From: Burkholderia pseudomultivorans
GTDB lineage: Bacteria > Pseudomonadota > Gammaproteobacteria > Burkholderiales > Burkholderiaceae
DNA length: 64,000 nucleotides
NCBI RefSeq assembly: GCF_902499075.1
Contig: NZ_CABVPP010000034.1
Span: 1 to 64,000, forward strand
Direction: 5' to 3'
Shown: one piece after another, positions 8,202-17,382 of the stretch
How the letters are laid out: each line of letters starts with the position of its first letter
How positions within the stretch are numbered: position 1 is the first letter of the stretch
Made by a program: the position numbers and the translations under genes
The notes under the pieces: generated by a model
Told to the model about the DNA's origin: nothing
Databases searched by the model: none
Seen by the model: only the letters and a program-made list of their open reading frames with translations

Positions 8202-8912
8202 ATGAAGATCCGCTGGCTGCCTGCGCTGCTGATCCTCGTCGTCGTCGCGGTCACGATCCGTCTCGGTTTCTGGCAGCGCGACCGCGCGCACCAGAAGGAA
8301 GCGCTGCAGGAAAACATCGTCCGCTACGAGCACGCGGCGCCCGTCGAGGTCGGCGCGCAGCCGCTGCCGCTCGCGTCGATCGAGTTTCACCGCGTGCGCG
8401 CAAAGGGCCGGTTCATGCCCGAGCAAGCGGTGTTCCTCGACAATCGGCCGTATAACGACCAGCCGGGTTTTTACGTCGTGATGCCGTTTAAACTCACGGG
8501 CGGCGGCTACGTGCTGGTCAACCGCGGCTGGCTGCCGCGCAACATCGCCGATCGCACCGCGATCGAGCCGTTCGCGACGCCGCAGGGCGACGTGGAGATC
8601 GAAGGCATCGCGCGCGCCGACGCGTCGCGCGCGTTCGAGCTCGGCGAAGGCGGCTCGGCGGCGCACCAGAAGATCCGGCAGAACCTGGACGTCGCCGCGT
8701 ATGCACAGGAAACCGGGCTGCCGCTGCAGCCGTTCGTGATCCAGCAGACGAGCGACGACGGCGACAAGCTCGTGCGCGACTGGCCGGCGGCGACGACCGG
8801 CGTCGAGCGCAATTACGGTTACATGTTTCAGTGGTGGGGCATGGCGGCGGCCGCGCTCGGCTTCGGCCTGTACGCGGCAAGGCGTGCGGCGAAGAAGTCG
8901 GCCGGCGCGTGA
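8202..8912 (+). CDS. SURF1 family cytochrome oxidase biogenesis protein
   Basis: SURF1 (Shy1) proteins aid heme a insertion into subunit I. This 236-residue protein has the expected layout: an N-terminal membrane helix (about 5-20), a periplasmic domain with LGFWQRDRAHQK, DNRPYNDQPGFYVV and LVNRGWLPR, and a C-terminal helix near YMFQWWGMAAAALGFGLYA. ATG 8202 is used; an in-frame ATG at 8175 would add nine residues. It heads a group with the SCO-like gene, ctaA, ctaB and senC. Confidence 0.93.
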   Translation: MKIRWLPALLILVVVAVTIRLGFWQRDRAHQKEALQENIVRYEHAAPVEVGAQPLPLASIEFHRVRAKGRFMPEQAVFLDNRPYNDQPGFYVVMPFKLTGGGYVLVNRGWLPRNIADRTAIEPFATPQGDVEIEGIARADASRAFELGEGGSAAHQKIRQNLDVAAYAQETGLPLQPFVIQQTSDDGDKLVRDWPAATTGVERNYGYMFQWWGMAAAALGFGLYAARRAAKKSAGA

Positions 8913-8966
8913 GCGCGATGCCCGGACGCGGCGCCTGCGCCGCGGGTTCGTTTCGAGAGGTCTGAT

Positions 8967-9599
8967 TTGTCCATGCAATCTTCCCGTCAGGGTCCGGCCG
9001 CCGCGCCGGTTTCGCCCGCGGCCCGCAAGCGAGGCCGCTGGATGCTCGTGCTGCTGGGGCTCGTCTGCGCGGCGCCGATGCTCGCGTCGTACTTCACCTA
9101 TTACGTGATCAAGCCGAAGGGCGGCTCGACCAACTACGGCACGCTGATCGAGCCGCAGCGGCCGATCCCGGCCGACCTGCAGGTCACCGACGAAACCGGC
9201 AAGACGGTGCCGCTGTCGTCGCTGCGCGGCGTATGGCTGTTCGTGATGACCGACCGCAGCGCGTGCGACGACGCATGTGCGCAAAAGCTCTATTTCATGC
9301 GCCAGATCCGCGTCACGCAGGCCGGCGAGCGGCACCGGATCACGATGGTGTGGCTGCGCAGCGATGCGGGCGCCGTGCCGCAGAAGGTGCTGGACGCGTA
9401 TCCGGACACGCGCCGGCTGGTCGCCGATCCGGCTGCGGTCGCCGCGTGGCTGCCGGTCGACGCCGGCACGCAGAACACTGACCACATCTACCTGGTCGAC
9501 CCGAACGGCAACCTGATGATGCGCTTCCCGAAGAATCCGAACCCCAGCAAGATCAAGGCGGACGTCACGAAGCTGCTGAAGTGGTCGAGCATCGGCTAA
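8967..9599 (+). CDS. SCO-like thioredoxin-fold membrane protein
   Basis: This protein (about 210 residues) has one N-terminal helix (residues 26-46) and a thioredoxin-like periplasmic domain. It keeps a CxxxC pair (S-A-C-D-D-A-C) and a downstream His (TDHIYLVDPNG), the three copper ligands of SCO proteins, but lacks the Pro that normally follows the second Cys and is otherwise divergent. It is often annotated only as a transmembrane protein. TTG 8967 is 6 bases after GAGAGG, the best-placed start; ATG 8973 is the alternative. A copper-chaperone or thiol-reductase role for the oxidase is inferred from motif and position. Confidence 0.7.
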   Translation: MSMQSSRQGPAAAPVSPAARKRGRWMLVLLGLVCAAPMLASYFTYYVIKPKGGSTNYGTLIEPQRPIPADLQVTDETGKTVPLSSLRGVWLFVMTDRSACDDACAQKLYFMRQIRVTQAGERHRITMVWLRSDAGAVPQKVLDAYPDTRRLVADPAAVAAWLPVDAGTQNTDHIYLVDPNGNLMMRFPKNPNPSKIKADVTKLLKWSSIG

Positions 9600-9624
9600 G
9601 GCGAGACGAAGAGGCACCCTACCG

Positions 9625-10737
9625 ATGTCCTATTTACTGCAACTCGGCCTGATCGGCTTCTGCATCGCGCTGCTGCCGCTGTCGTACGTGTGGGTGAAGG
9701 CCGACGACAACAAGTTCCGCAAGCTGGTGTGGATCACGACCTTCCTGACCCTCGACCTGGTGATGTTCGGCGGCTTCACGCGGCTGACCGATTCGGGCCT
9801 CGGCTGCCCGGACTGGCCGGGCTGCTACGGCACCTCGTCGCCGTTCATCGCGCACGCGGCGATCACGGCCGCGCACCAGGCGATGCCGACCGGTCCGGTC
9901 AGCATGACGAAGGCGTGGATCGAGATGATCCACCGTTATTTCGCGATGGCGATCGGCGTGCTGATCATCGCGCAGGTCGTGATCGCGTGGTCCGCGCGGC
10001 TGCGCCGCCGTCCGCTGCACGTGTCGCCGTGGTGGCCGACGAGCCTGCTCCTGCTGATCGTCGTGCAGGGCGTGTTCGGCGCGTGGACGGTGACGATGAA
10101 GCTGCAGCCGGTGATCGTCACGACCCACCTGCTGCTCGGCCTCACGCTGCTCGGCACGCTCGGCTGGCTCGCGGCGCGGCAGACGCCGCTGCCGTCGTAC
10201 GACCCCGAGGCCGGCCGCTACCGCGCGGCCGCGCTCGCGGCGCTGGTGCTGCTGGTCGTGCAGATCGCGCTCGGCGGCTGGGTGAGCACCAACTACGCGG
10301 TGCTCGCATGCACCGATTTCCCGACCTGCAACGGCCAGTGGATTCCGCCGATGGACTTCGCGCAGGGCTTCCATCTGTGGCGTGCGCTCGGGATGACCCA
10401 GGACGGCGAAGCGATCACGCAGGACGCGCTGGTCGCGATCCACTGGACGCACCGCACCTTCGCGTTCGTCGTGGTCGCGTATCTGGTCGCGTTCGCGCTG
10501 AAGATGCGCCGCTTCGAGTCGCTGCGGCGGCCCGCGAACGGCGTGCTGCTGGTCGTGCTGCTGCAGTTCCTGACGGGCCTGACCAACATCGTGCTGCAGT
10601 GGCCGCTGCCGGTCGCGGTCGCCCATAACGGCGGCGCCGCGATCCTGCTGCTGCTCGTCGTCATGTTAAACTTTCGCATCCTTTCAAGCCGCCCCGGCCG
10701 TGTCGTGCAGCCCGCGCGCGACGCCGCCCCGGCGTGA
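9625..10737 (+). CDS. ctaA: Heme A synthase (COX15/CtaA)
   Basis: CtaA oxidises the C8 methyl of heme O to give heme A. This 370-residue membrane protein has about eight helices and two pseudo-symmetric halves. Family motifs are [27 protein letters not shown] near residue 94, [21 protein letters not shown], and [10 protein letters not shown] near 273, carrying the heme histidines and cysteine pairs. Its stop overlaps a possible GTG start of the next gene. Confidence 0.95.
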   Translation: MSYLLQLGLIGFCIALLPLSYVWVKADDNKFRKLVWITTFLTLDLVMFGGFTRLTDSGLGCPDWPGCYGTSSPFIAHAAITAAHQAMPTGPVSMTKAWIEMIHRYFAMAIGVLIIAQVVIAWSARLRRRPLHVSPWWPTSLLLLIVVQGVFGAWTVTMKLQPVIVTTHLLLGLTLLGTLGWLAARQTPLPSYDPEAGRYRAAALAALVLLVVQIALGGWVSTNYAVLACTDFPTCNGQWIPPMDFAQGFHLWRALGMTQDGEAITQDALVAIHWTHRTFAFVVVAYLVAFALKMRRFESLRRPANGVLLVVLLQFLTGLTNIVLQWPLPVAVAHNGGAAILLLLVVMLNFRILSSRPGRVVQPARDAAPA

Positions 10738-10745
10738 CCGTCCCC

Positions 10746-11648
10746 ATGCAAAGCACCCTTTCCCAATCGCCCGGTAGCCGGTTTTCCCAGTACATGGCGC
10801 TGACGAAGCCGCGTGTCACGCAGCTCGCGGTGTTCTGCGCGGTGATCGGCATGTTCCTCGCGACGCCGGGCATGGTGCCGTGGCACGTGCTGATCGGCGG
10901 TACGGTCGGCATCTGGCTGCTGGCCGGCGCCGCGTTCGCGATCAACTGCCTGGTCGAGCAGAAGGTCGACGCGATGATGCGCCGCACCGCATGGCGCCCG
11001 TCCGCGCGCGGCGAGATCACGACGCCGCAGATCCTGCTGTTCTCGGCCGTGCTCGGCAGCCTCGGCGCATGGACGCTCTATACGTTCACGAACCCGCTGA
11101 CGATGTGGCTGACGATCGCGACCTTCGTCGGCTACGCGGTGATCTACACGCTGCTGCTCAAGCCGATGACGCCGCAGAACATCGTGATCGGCGGCGCGTC
11201 GGGCGCGATGCCGCCGGCGCTCGGCTGGGCCGCGGTGACCGGCGCGGTGCCGGGCGACGCGTGGATCCTCGTGCTGATCATCTTCGTGTGGACGCCGCCG
11301 CATTTCTGGGTGCTCGCGCTGTACCGCCGCAAGGATTACGAGAACGCGGGCCTGCCGATGCTGCCGGTCACGCACGGCGAGAAGTTCACGCGACTGCACA
11401 TCCTGCTGTATACGGTGATCCTGTTCGCGGTCACGCTGATGCCGTTCATCTCCGGGATGAGCGGCGCGGTCTACCTGACGAGCGCGGTGCTGCTCGGCGC
11501 GGTGTTCCTCGCGTATGCGTGGAAGATCTATCGCGACTACTCGGACGCACTCGCCCGCAAGGCCTTCCGTTACTCGATCGTCTACCTGTCGCTGCTGTTC
11601 GCCGCGCTGCTCGTCGATCACTACGCGCGCCCGCTGCTCGGCGTGTAA
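10746..11648 (+). CDS. ctaB: Protoheme IX farnesyltransferase (heme O synthase)
   Basis: This UbiA-family enzyme adds a farnesyl group to heme B to give heme O, the substrate of CtaA. It is a 300-residue multi-helix protein with [10 protein letters not shown] at the N-terminus, the prenyl-diphosphate motif region [15 protein letters not shown] (Glu where many homologues have Asp), and [26 protein letters not shown] 10746 is preferred; GTG 10734 overlaps the ctaA stop and would add four residues. Confidence 0.95.
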   Translation: MQSTLSQSPGSRFSQYMALTKPRVTQLAVFCAVIGMFLATPGMVPWHVLIGGTVGIWLLAGAAFAINCLVEQKVDAMMRRTAWRPSARGEITTPQILLFSAVLGSLGAWTLYTFTNPLTMWLTIATFVGYAVIYTLLLKPMTPQNIVIGGASGAMPPALGWAAVTGAVPGDAWILVLIIFVWTPPHFWVLALYRRKDYENAGLPMLPVTHGEKFTRLHILLYTVILFAVTLMPFISGMSGAVYLTSAVLLGAVFLAYAWKIYRDYSDALARKAFRYSIVYLSLLFAALLVDHYARPLLGV

Positions 11649-11667
11649 CCCGCACGATTTGAACGCA

Positions 11668-12285
11668 ATGCTCCATTCACGGTTCGGGCGCCGCGCGCGC
11701 CAAGGCTGGCTGCTCGCGTGCGCATTCGCGCTCGCGTCGCTGCTGTCGGCGTGCGACAACGCGCCGAAGTTCCAGAATCTCGACATCACCGGCAACACGC
11801 AGTTCGGCACCGATTTCGCGCTGCCCGACACGACCGGCAAGGTGCGCACGCTGGCCGATTTCAAGGGCAAGGCGGTCGTGATGTTCTTCGGCTATACGCA
11901 TTGCCCGGACGTGTGCCCGACGACGATGGCCGAACTGTCCGAGGCGCTGAAGCAGCTCGGGCCCGATGCCGCGAAGCGCGTGCAGGTGCTGTTCGTGACC
12001 GTCGATCCGGAGCGCGACACGCCCGCGCTGCTCGGCCAGTATGTGCCCGCGTTCGATCCGTCGTTCATCGGCCTGCGTCCGGCCGACGAAGCCGCGCTGA
12101 AGAAGGTGACGAAGGATTTCCGCGTCTATTACGCGAAAGTGCCGGGCAAGACGCCCGGCAGCTACACGATGGATCACACGGCCGCGAGCTACGTGTTCGA
12201 TCCGGACGGCAAGCTGCGGCTGTTCGTGCGCGACGGCCAGGGCCCCGGCCCGTGGGTGCACGACCTCAAGCTGCTGATCGGCTGA
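11668..12285 (+). CDS. SCO1/SenC copper chaperone lipoprotein
   Basis: SCO proteins bring copper to CuA of subunit II. This 205-residue protein has a lipoprotein signal (LLSAC, lipidated Cys near residue 28), the classical GYTHCPDVCPTT copper site and the distal His in TMDHTAASYVFDPDG. It ends the assembly set SURF1-SCO-like-ctaA-ctaB-SCO and is followed by a terminator-like hairpin. Unlike the SCO-like gene at 8967 it has all family signatures. Confidence 0.94.
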   Translation: MLHSRFGRRARQGWLLACAFALASLLSACDNAPKFQNLDITGNTQFGTDFALPDTTGKVRTLADFKGKAVVMFFGYTHCPDVCPTTMAELSEALKQLGPDAAKRVQVLFVTVDPERDTPALLGQYVPAFDPSFIGLRPADEAALKKVTKDFRVYYAKVPGKTPGSYTMDHTAASYVFDPDGKLRLFVRDGQGPGPWVHDLKLLIG

Positions 12286-12329
12286 CCGGCCGGCGTGCCG
12301 CGCTTGCCCGGGCGTTCGACCCGGCAGGC

Positions 12330-12370
12330 GCGTGACGGCCGCGACGCGCCGTCACGCATTCCTTCTTTTT
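12330..12370 (+). terminator. Probable terminator after SCO gene
   Basis: GCGTGACGGC (12330-12339) pairs with GCCGTCACGC (12348-12357), followed by a pyrimidine tract ending in five T. The T-run starts about eight bases after the stem, so efficiency is uncertain. Confidence 0.5.
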
Positions 12371-12449
12371 CTCCCGCCTTTTTCCTGATCGCCGCTGTCG
12401 GCGCGCTTGCGGCCTGCATGCAGGGCCCCGGCGCGCGACGCCTATCGCG

Positions 12450-12740
12450 TTACGGCAGCGCCGGCACGTTGAAGCCGGTCGCGGCGCGCGTGATGCGGAA
12501 TTCCGTCACGCGATAGGTCGCGAGCCCTTCGGTGACGAACGGGTCGGTCTGCAGGATCGCATCGAGCGCGTCGCGATCGATGCGCGCCGCGAGGATCACG
12601 CCGCCTTCGCGCGGCACCTTCGGCCCGGCCGCGATGAAGATGCCTTTGTCGAGCAGCGGCTGCAGATACGCGCGGTGGCGTTCGAGCGCGTCGTCGATGC
12701 GCTCGAGCGACGCGGTGTAGTGGATGTCGATGACGTACAT
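12450..12740 (-). CDS. YciI family protein
   Basis: This 96-residue protein is a single ferredoxin-like YciI domain: MYVIDIHYTASLERIDDALERHRAYLQPLLDKG has the conserved His-Arg pair, followed by GPKVPREGGVILA and a D-P-F motif (ILQTDPFVTEGL). YciI proteins are proposed small enzymes with a His/Asp pair, but no substrate is settled. It faces the cox cluster and is divergent from the chemoreceptor. Confidence 0.85.
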   Translation of the reverse strand: MYVIDIHYTASLERIDDALERHRAYLQPLLDKGIFIAAGPKVPREGGVILAARIDRDALDAILQTDPFVTEGLATYRVTEFRITRAATGFNVPALP

Positions 12741-12936
12741 GTCGGTATGGCCTCGGATGGTCGCCGGCGCATTGCGCGCGCCGGTCGGCCGATCTTTGTA
12801 GCACAGCGGGCGTTCGCTGTCGTGCCGGGCGCGGCGCCGTATTCAAGTTGTAAGCGCCGCTGCCGTAAATACGGGAGCAACCGTTTGCGTGCGGCAGGCC
12901 GTTCGTGCGCGACGACATCGACATCAAGGCACGCAG

Positions 12937-14559
12937 ATGAGCAGAATGAGTTTGAACCGCAAGCTGTGGCTCGCGCTTGCGCTGGTATGGATCGGTTTGC
13001 TGGGCGTCGGCGCCTGGAGCGCCTACGAGACGCGCGCGACGATGCTTGCCGAGCGCAAGGAAGGAATCACGAATCTCGTCGATTCGGCGGCCGGCATCGT
13101 GAAGGCGTATTACGCGCTCGCGCAGGGCGGGACGCTGCCGGAGGCCGATGCGAAGCGCGACGCGCTCGCGAGCCTCGCCGCGATGCGCTACGGCGACGCG
13201 GGCTACGTGTTCGTGATGGATTCGAAGCCGGTCGTGCTGATGCATCCGACGCTGCCGAAGCTGGTCGGCACGCAGGTCGGCGATTATCTCGATCCGGACG
13301 GCAAGCCGCTGTTCGTCACGATCCTGAATGCCGCGAAGGCGACCGGCAGCGGCTTCGCCGAGTACCGCGGGCGGCTGCCGCACAGCGAGACCGCGGTGCC
13401 GAAGATCAGCTACGTCACGCGCTTCGCGCCGTGGGACTGGAACATCTCGAGCGGCGTATTCCTGAAGGACATCGATACCGTCTACTACCGGACGCTGGCC
13501 GGCCACCTCGTGGTCGTGCTCGTGATCGGGCTCGTGATCAGCGCGGCGATGCTCGTGATCATCCGCAACGTGCGCGGCAGCCTCGGCGGCGAGCCGGACC
13601 AGGCGGCCGCGCTCGCGACCCGGATCGCGCAGGGCGACCTGACGCAGCCGGTGCCGGTGCGCGCGGGCGACCGCGCGAGCATGATGGCGGCGATGCGCGA
13701 CATGCAGGCGCGCCTGCAGGCGACCATCGGCGGGATCCGCCAGTCGGCCGAGTCGATCGCGGCGGCGAGCCGCCAGATCGCGGCCGGCAACGACGACCTG
13801 TCGCAGCGCACCGAGGAACAGGCCGCGTCGCTCGAGGAGACCGCCGCGAGCATGGAGCAGCTGACCGCGACCGTGAAGCAGAACGCGGACAACGCGCGGC
13901 AGGCGAGCGGGCTCGCCAACAGCGCGTCGGAAATCGCGCGCGCGGGGAGCGACGTCGTGAACCGCGTGATCGGCACGATGGGCGAGATCGACGACAGCTC
14001 GCGCAAGATCGCCGACATCATCGGCGTGATCGAGGGGATTGCGTTCCAGACCAACATCCTTGCGCTGAACGCGGCGGTCGAAGCCGCGCGCGCGGGCGAG
14101 CAGGGTCGCGGCTTCGCGGTGGTGGCGGGCGAGGTGCGCTCGCTCGCACAGCGCAGCGCGACGGCCTCGAAGGAGATCCGGACGCTGATCGTCGATTCGG
14201 TCGAGCGCGTGCGCAACGGCTCGGCACTGGTCGGGCAGGCCGGCACGACGATGGGCGAGATCCTGCAGGCGGTCGCGCGCGTGACCGACATCATGGGCGA
14301 GATCGCCGCCGCGTCGGAGGAGCAGGCGAGCGGCATCACGCAGGTCGGGCGCGCGGTCACGCAAATGGATCAGGTGACGCAGCAGAACGCGGCGCTCGTC
14401 GAGGAGGCCGCGGCCGCCGCCGCGTCGCTGCAGGAGCAGGCCGCGCGGCTGCGCGACGCAGTCGGCGCGTTCCGGGTGGGCGAGACGGCGCAGCGGGACG
14501 GCGCACGGAGCGCCGAACCCGCGTTCGGCGGCCCGGCAGTGCATGCCGCCGCTGCCTGA
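12937..14559 (+). CDS. Methyl-accepting chemotaxis protein with Cache-type sensor
   Basis: This 540-residue receptor has an N-terminal helix (about 8-28), a periplasmic single-Cache-like domain with [20 protein letters not shown] and FAEYRGRLP, a second helix near 190-212, a HAMP segment ([15 protein letters not shown]), and a long signalling coiled coil with the family hairpin tip [20 protein letters not shown]. Small-molecule sensing is inferred; the ligand cannot be read. The C-terminus lacks an obvious NWETF-type CheR/CheB tether. ATG 12937 is chosen; the frame is open 48 bases upstream. Confidence 0.93.
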   Translation: MSRMSLNRKLWLALALVWIGLLGVGAWSAYETRATMLAERKEGITNLVDSAAGIVKAYYALAQGGTLPEADAKRDALASLAAMRYGDAGYVFVMDSKPVVLMHPTLPKLVGTQVGDYLDPDGKPLFVTILNAAKATGSGFAEYRGRLPHSETAVPKISYVTRFAPWDWNISSGVFLKDIDTVYYRTLAGHLVVVLVIGLVISAAMLVIIRNVRGSLGGEPDQAAALATRIAQGDLTQPVPVRAGDRASMMAAMRDMQARLQATIGGIRQSAESIAAASRQIAAGNDDLSQRTEEQAASLEETAASMEQLTATVKQNADNARQASGLANSASEIARAGSDVVNRVIGTMGEIDDSSRKIADIIGVIEGIAFQTNILALNAAVEAARAGEQGRGFAVVAGEVRSLAQRSATASKEIRTLIVDSVERVRNGSALVGQAGTTMGEILQAVARVTDIMGEIAAASEEQASGITQVGRAVTQMDQVTQQNAALVEEAAAAAASLQEQAARLRDAVGAFRVGETAQRDGARSAEPAFGGPAVHAAAA

Positions 14560-14618
14560 CGCACACCCTTTCGCCACTCGCCGAGAAGCCGGCGATCCGC
14601 TGCCGGCACCGTCGCGGT

Positions 14619-14706
14619 GCATACCCATATGAGCGGGATGTATTTCACTTCCCGCCGATCCTGTGACACCATTTGCCCCTTCCTGCGAGTCGGGGCATAC
14701 CCGTAT
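14619..14706. repeat. Pair of GCATACCCRTAT direct repeats upstream of metQ-like gene
   Basis: GCATACCCATAT (14619-14630) and GCATACCCGTAT (14695-14706) lie 76 bases apart, start to start, within the 185-base gap before the binding-protein gene. They could be regulator sites. I recognise no regulator, and chance is not excluded. Confidence 0.3.
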
Positions 14707-14744
14707 CGCGCCCCATTTTCAGTTTGCAAGAAAGCGAGAAACAG

Positions 14745-15560
14745 ATGAAGCGTCGCAGTCTCCTGAAGGTATTTTCCGTGCTGGCAACCGGTGCCGCGCT
14801 GACGCTGTCGGCGGGCGCGCACGCCGAGGACAAGGTGATCAAGGTCGGCACCGTGGCCGGCCCGGACGCCGAAGTGTGGCAGGTCGTGCAGAAGGTCGCG
14901 AAGGAGAAGGAAGGCCTGAACGTGAAGGTCATCGAGTTCAACGACTACGTGCAGCCGAACGCGGCGCTCGACGCGGGCGATCTCGACGCGAACAGCTTCC
15001 AGCACCAGCCCTACCTCGACAGCCAGGTGAAGCAGCGCGGCTACAAGCTCGTCAGCGCGGGCCTGACCTATATCTCGCCGATGGGCGTGTACTCGAAGAA
15101 GTTCAAGTCGCTGAAGGACCTGCCGCAGGGCGCGAAGCTCGCGGTGCCGAACGATCCGTCGAACGAGAACCGCGCGCTGCTGCTGCTGCAGACGCAGGGC
15201 GTGATCAAGCTGAAGGCCGGCGCCGGTACGGGCGGCAATAACGCGACCGTGCTCGATATCGCCGACAACCCGAAGAAGCTGAAGATCTCCGAGCTCGACG
15301 CCGCGCAACTGCCGCGCGTGCTGTCGGACGTCGACGCGGCCGTGATCAACACGAACTACGCGCTCGCCGCGAACCTGCAGCCGACCAAGGACGCGATCGC
15401 GCTCGAATCGCTGACGAGCCCGTATGCGAACCTGATCGCCGTGCGCGCGAAGGACAAGGATCAGCCGTGGGTGAAGAAGCTGGTCAAGGCGTACCAGTCG
15501 CCGGAAGTGAAGGAATTCATCAAGAAGCAGTTCAAGGGCTCGATGGTCGCGTCGTTCTGA
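14745..15560 (+). CDS. MetQ/NlpA family ABC substrate-binding protein
   Basis: This 271-residue periplasmic protein has a signal peptide (MKRRSLLKVFSVLATGAALTL...AHA) without a lipobox Cys, and is a full-length NlpA/MetQ domain: KVGTVAGPDAEVWQVV, NDYVQPNAALDAGDLDANSFQH, AVPNDPSNENRALLLLQ and INTNYALAANL. The family binds methionine for MetNI importers. No metN or metI is adjacent, so it is an orphan here. It is a single transcription unit ending in a strong terminator. Confidence 0.9.
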   Translation: MKRRSLLKVFSVLATGAALTLSAGAHAEDKVIKVGTVAGPDAEVWQVVQKVAKEKEGLNVKVIEFNDYVQPNAALDAGDLDANSFQHQPYLDSQVKQRGYKLVSAGLTYISPMGVYSKKFKSLKDLPQGAKLAVPNDPSNENRALLLLQTQGVIKLKAGAGTGGNNATVLDIADNPKKLKISELDAAQLPRVLSDVDAAVINTNYALAANLQPTKDAIALESLTSPYANLIAVRAKDKDQPWVKKLVKAYQSPEVKEFIKKQFKGSMVASF

Positions 15561-15591
15561 ACGACACGCCGGACATACCGCTGAACCGCCG

Positions 15592-15617
15592 GGGCCTGCA
15601 TCGCGCAGGCCCTTTTT
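15592..15617 (+). terminator. Rho-independent terminator after metQ-like gene
   Basis: GGGCCTGC (15592-15599) pairs with GCAGGCCC (15605-15612) and is followed by five T. Confidence 0.85.
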
Positions 15618-15636
15618 GCATCCGCGCGCGCCGCAC

Positions 15637-15957
15637 TTACATTTCGCCGCGCCGCGAGCAGATCGACAGGATCTGCTGGATCGCGTAGTTGTCGCGCACG
15701 CCCGGCAGCGACTGCACGACGCACTCGTGATAGCGGCGCTCGCGCGGCAGCGTCATCGCGCTGTTGCGGTACAGCGCGTCGCACGAGCGCTGGATCAATT
15801 GCGCGGCCGCGCCGTTGCGGCTCTCGCGCAGCGCCTGCAGCATGCAGTCGTCGTATTGCGCATTGCCGTCGGTCAGCCCGGAAGCTGCGGCGGGCGGCGC
15901 TGGCGCCAGCGCCGCCGCGACGACAGCGATCGCGATCGAACGGATACCGCGTGGCAT
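15637..15957 (-). CDS. Secreted four-cysteine protein, VF_A0006-like
   Basis: This 106-residue protein has a clear signal peptide (GIRSIAIAVVAAALAPAPPAAAS). The mature part is helical with four evenly spaced cysteines (YDDCMLQ, QRSCDALY, YHECVVQ, LSICSRR), two CxxQ-like repeats that suggest a disulfide-linked helical hairpin. This spacing fits the VF_A0006 four-cysteine family of unknown function. It converges on the metQ-like gene. Confidence 0.65.
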   Translation of the reverse strand: MPRGIRSIAIAVVAAALAPAPPAAASGLTDGNAQYDDCMLQALRESRNGAAAQLIQRSCDALYRNSAMTLPRERRYHECVVQSLPGVRDNYAIQQILSICSRRGEM

Positions 15958-16275
15958 GGGCGCCTCCGATCAGGTGGACGGGCTCGGTCGACAGCATAAC
16001 GTAAAGCGGCGCATGCGTTTGGCCGGCTTCGGCGGCGCGGCGGCCGGCCTTGCCGCGCATGCGATGAAGGGTCGCTGGTCCCGCGCGCGGCGGGCGAACA
16101 TGCGAAAGCGCGGAGTCAGGCGGTGGTCTGCGGAAATGGTATCCTCGTGCGTTCGCCGCCGCGCGCCTTCCCGGGGTGCGTGCGCGGGCCGGCCGTCGCC
16201 GCTTCGGGCGGGCGGCGGCACTCGCCGCGGCGGGAATCCATCATCCAGAACCGACAATACGGGGGAGACTCACCC
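15958..16275. other. Intergenic region between divergent genes
   Basis: These 318 bases separate the four-cysteine gene from the ABC importer. Apart from the GGGGGAGA ribosome site at 16261-16268 I see no clear promoter, riboswitch or repeat. A frame is open through it, but its arginine-rich composition looks like antisense noise. Confidence 0.5.
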
Positions 16276-17241
16276 ATGAAGCGTTTCAAGACTTTCGCGA
16301 TCCGTTCGATCACGGCCGGCGTGGCCGCACTGGCGCTGGCCGGCGCCGCGCAGGCGCAGACCGTCAAGGTGCTGTCGATCGTCGATCATCCGGCGCTCGA
16401 TGCGATCCGCGACGGCGTGCGCGCCGAACTGAAGGCGGAAGGCTACGGCGACGACAAGCTCAAGTGGGAATACCAGAGCGCGCAGGGCAATACCGGCACG
16501 GCCGCGCAGATCGCGCGCAAGTTCGTCGGCGACCAGCCCGACGTGATCGTCGCGATCGCGACGCCGGCCGCGCAGGCGGTCGTCGCGGCCACCAAGAGCG
16601 TGCCCGTCGTCTATTCGGGCGTGACCGATCCGGTCGCCGCGCAGCTCGTGAAGGGCTGGGGCCCGTCGGGCACCAACGTGACGGGCGTGTCCGACAAGCT
16701 GCCGCTCGATCGCCAGGTCGCGCTGATCAAGCGCGTCGTGCCGAAGGCGAAGACGGTCGGCATGGTCTACAACCCGGGCGAGGCGAACTCGGTCGTCGTC
16801 GTGAAGGAGCTCAAGGAGATCCTCGCGAAGCAGGGCATGACGCTGAAGGAAGCGGCCGCGCCGCGCACCGTCGACATCGGCCCGGCCGCGAAGAGCCTGA
16901 TCGGCAAGGTCGACGTGATCTACACGAATACCGACAACAACGTCGTGTCCGCGTACGAAGCGCTCGTGAAGGTCGCGAACGAAGCGAAGATCCCGCTCGT
17001 CGCGGGCGACACCGACAGCGTGAAGCGTGGCGGCATCGCGGCGCTCGGCATCAACTACGGCGACCTCGGCCGGCAGACCGGCAAGGTCGTCGCGCGCATC
17101 CTGAAGGGCGAGAAGCCGGGCGCGATCGCGTCGGAGACGAGCAGCAACCTCGAACTGTTCGTGAACACGGGCGCGGCCGCGAAGCAGGGCGTGACGCTGT
17201 CGCCGGACCTCGTGAAGGAAGCGAAGACGGTCATCAAGTAA
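16276..17241 (+). CDS. ABC transporter substrate-binding protein, TrpX-like (COG2984)
   Basis: This 321-residue periplasmic protein has a signal peptide ending AGAAQAQ and two Rossmann-like lobes with the family motifs SIVDHPALDAIRDGVRAEL, VIVAIATPAAQAVVAAT, PVVYSGVTDPVAAQLV, VYTN-type segment DVIYTNTDNNVVSAYEAL and GINYGDLGRQTG. COG2984 proteins pair with the permease and ATPase that follow; some relatives bind tryptophan, but specificity cannot be read here. GGGGGAGA precedes ATG 16276. Confidence 0.85.
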   Translation: MKRFKTFAIRSITAGVAALALAGAAQAQTVKVLSIVDHPALDAIRDGVRAELKAEGYGDDKLKWEYQSAQGNTGTAAQIARKFVGDQPDVIVAIATPAAQAVVAATKSVPVVYSGVTDPVAAQLVKGWGPSGTNVTGVSDKLPLDRQVALIKRVVPKAKTVGMVYNPGEANSVVVVKELKEILAKQGMTLKEAAAPRTVDIGPAAKSLIGKVDVIYTNTDNNVVSAYEALVKVANEAKIPLVAGDTDSVKRGGIAALGINYGDLGRQTGKVVARILKGEKPGAIASETSSNLELFVNTGAAAKQGVTLSPDLVKEAKTVIK

Positions 17242-17299
17242 GCCGCGGCCGGCTCGCCGCCGCGCTGGCAGGCCCGATCCGGGCCTGAACGACATCGCC

Positions 17300-17332
17300 G
17301 GACGGGCGGCCCCCACCCGGGGCCGCCCGTCC
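17300..17332 (+). other. Perfect 14-bp hairpin between binding-protein and permease genes
   Basis: The arms 17300-17313 and 17319-17332 are fully complementary with a 5-base loop and all but two pairs are G-C. No T-run follows. Such a structure after the binding-protein gene can protect its mRNA 3' end and raise its yield over the permease; here that is an inference. Confidence 0.7.
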
Positions 17333-17382
17333 GCTTTGCCCGGCCGCACACGCGCGGCTGGCACGCAACAGGATTCCCCATC

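Noticed and set aside
14619-14706. SAM or methionine riboswitch before the metQ-like gene
   Set aside because: Only a pair of 12-base repeats is visible; I could not find the conserved cores of known riboswitches.
16068-16275. Tryptophan leader peptide before the TrpX-like gene
   Set aside because: A frame with two Trp codons runs through, but it has no stop before the gene, no Trp cluster and no attenuator hairpin.
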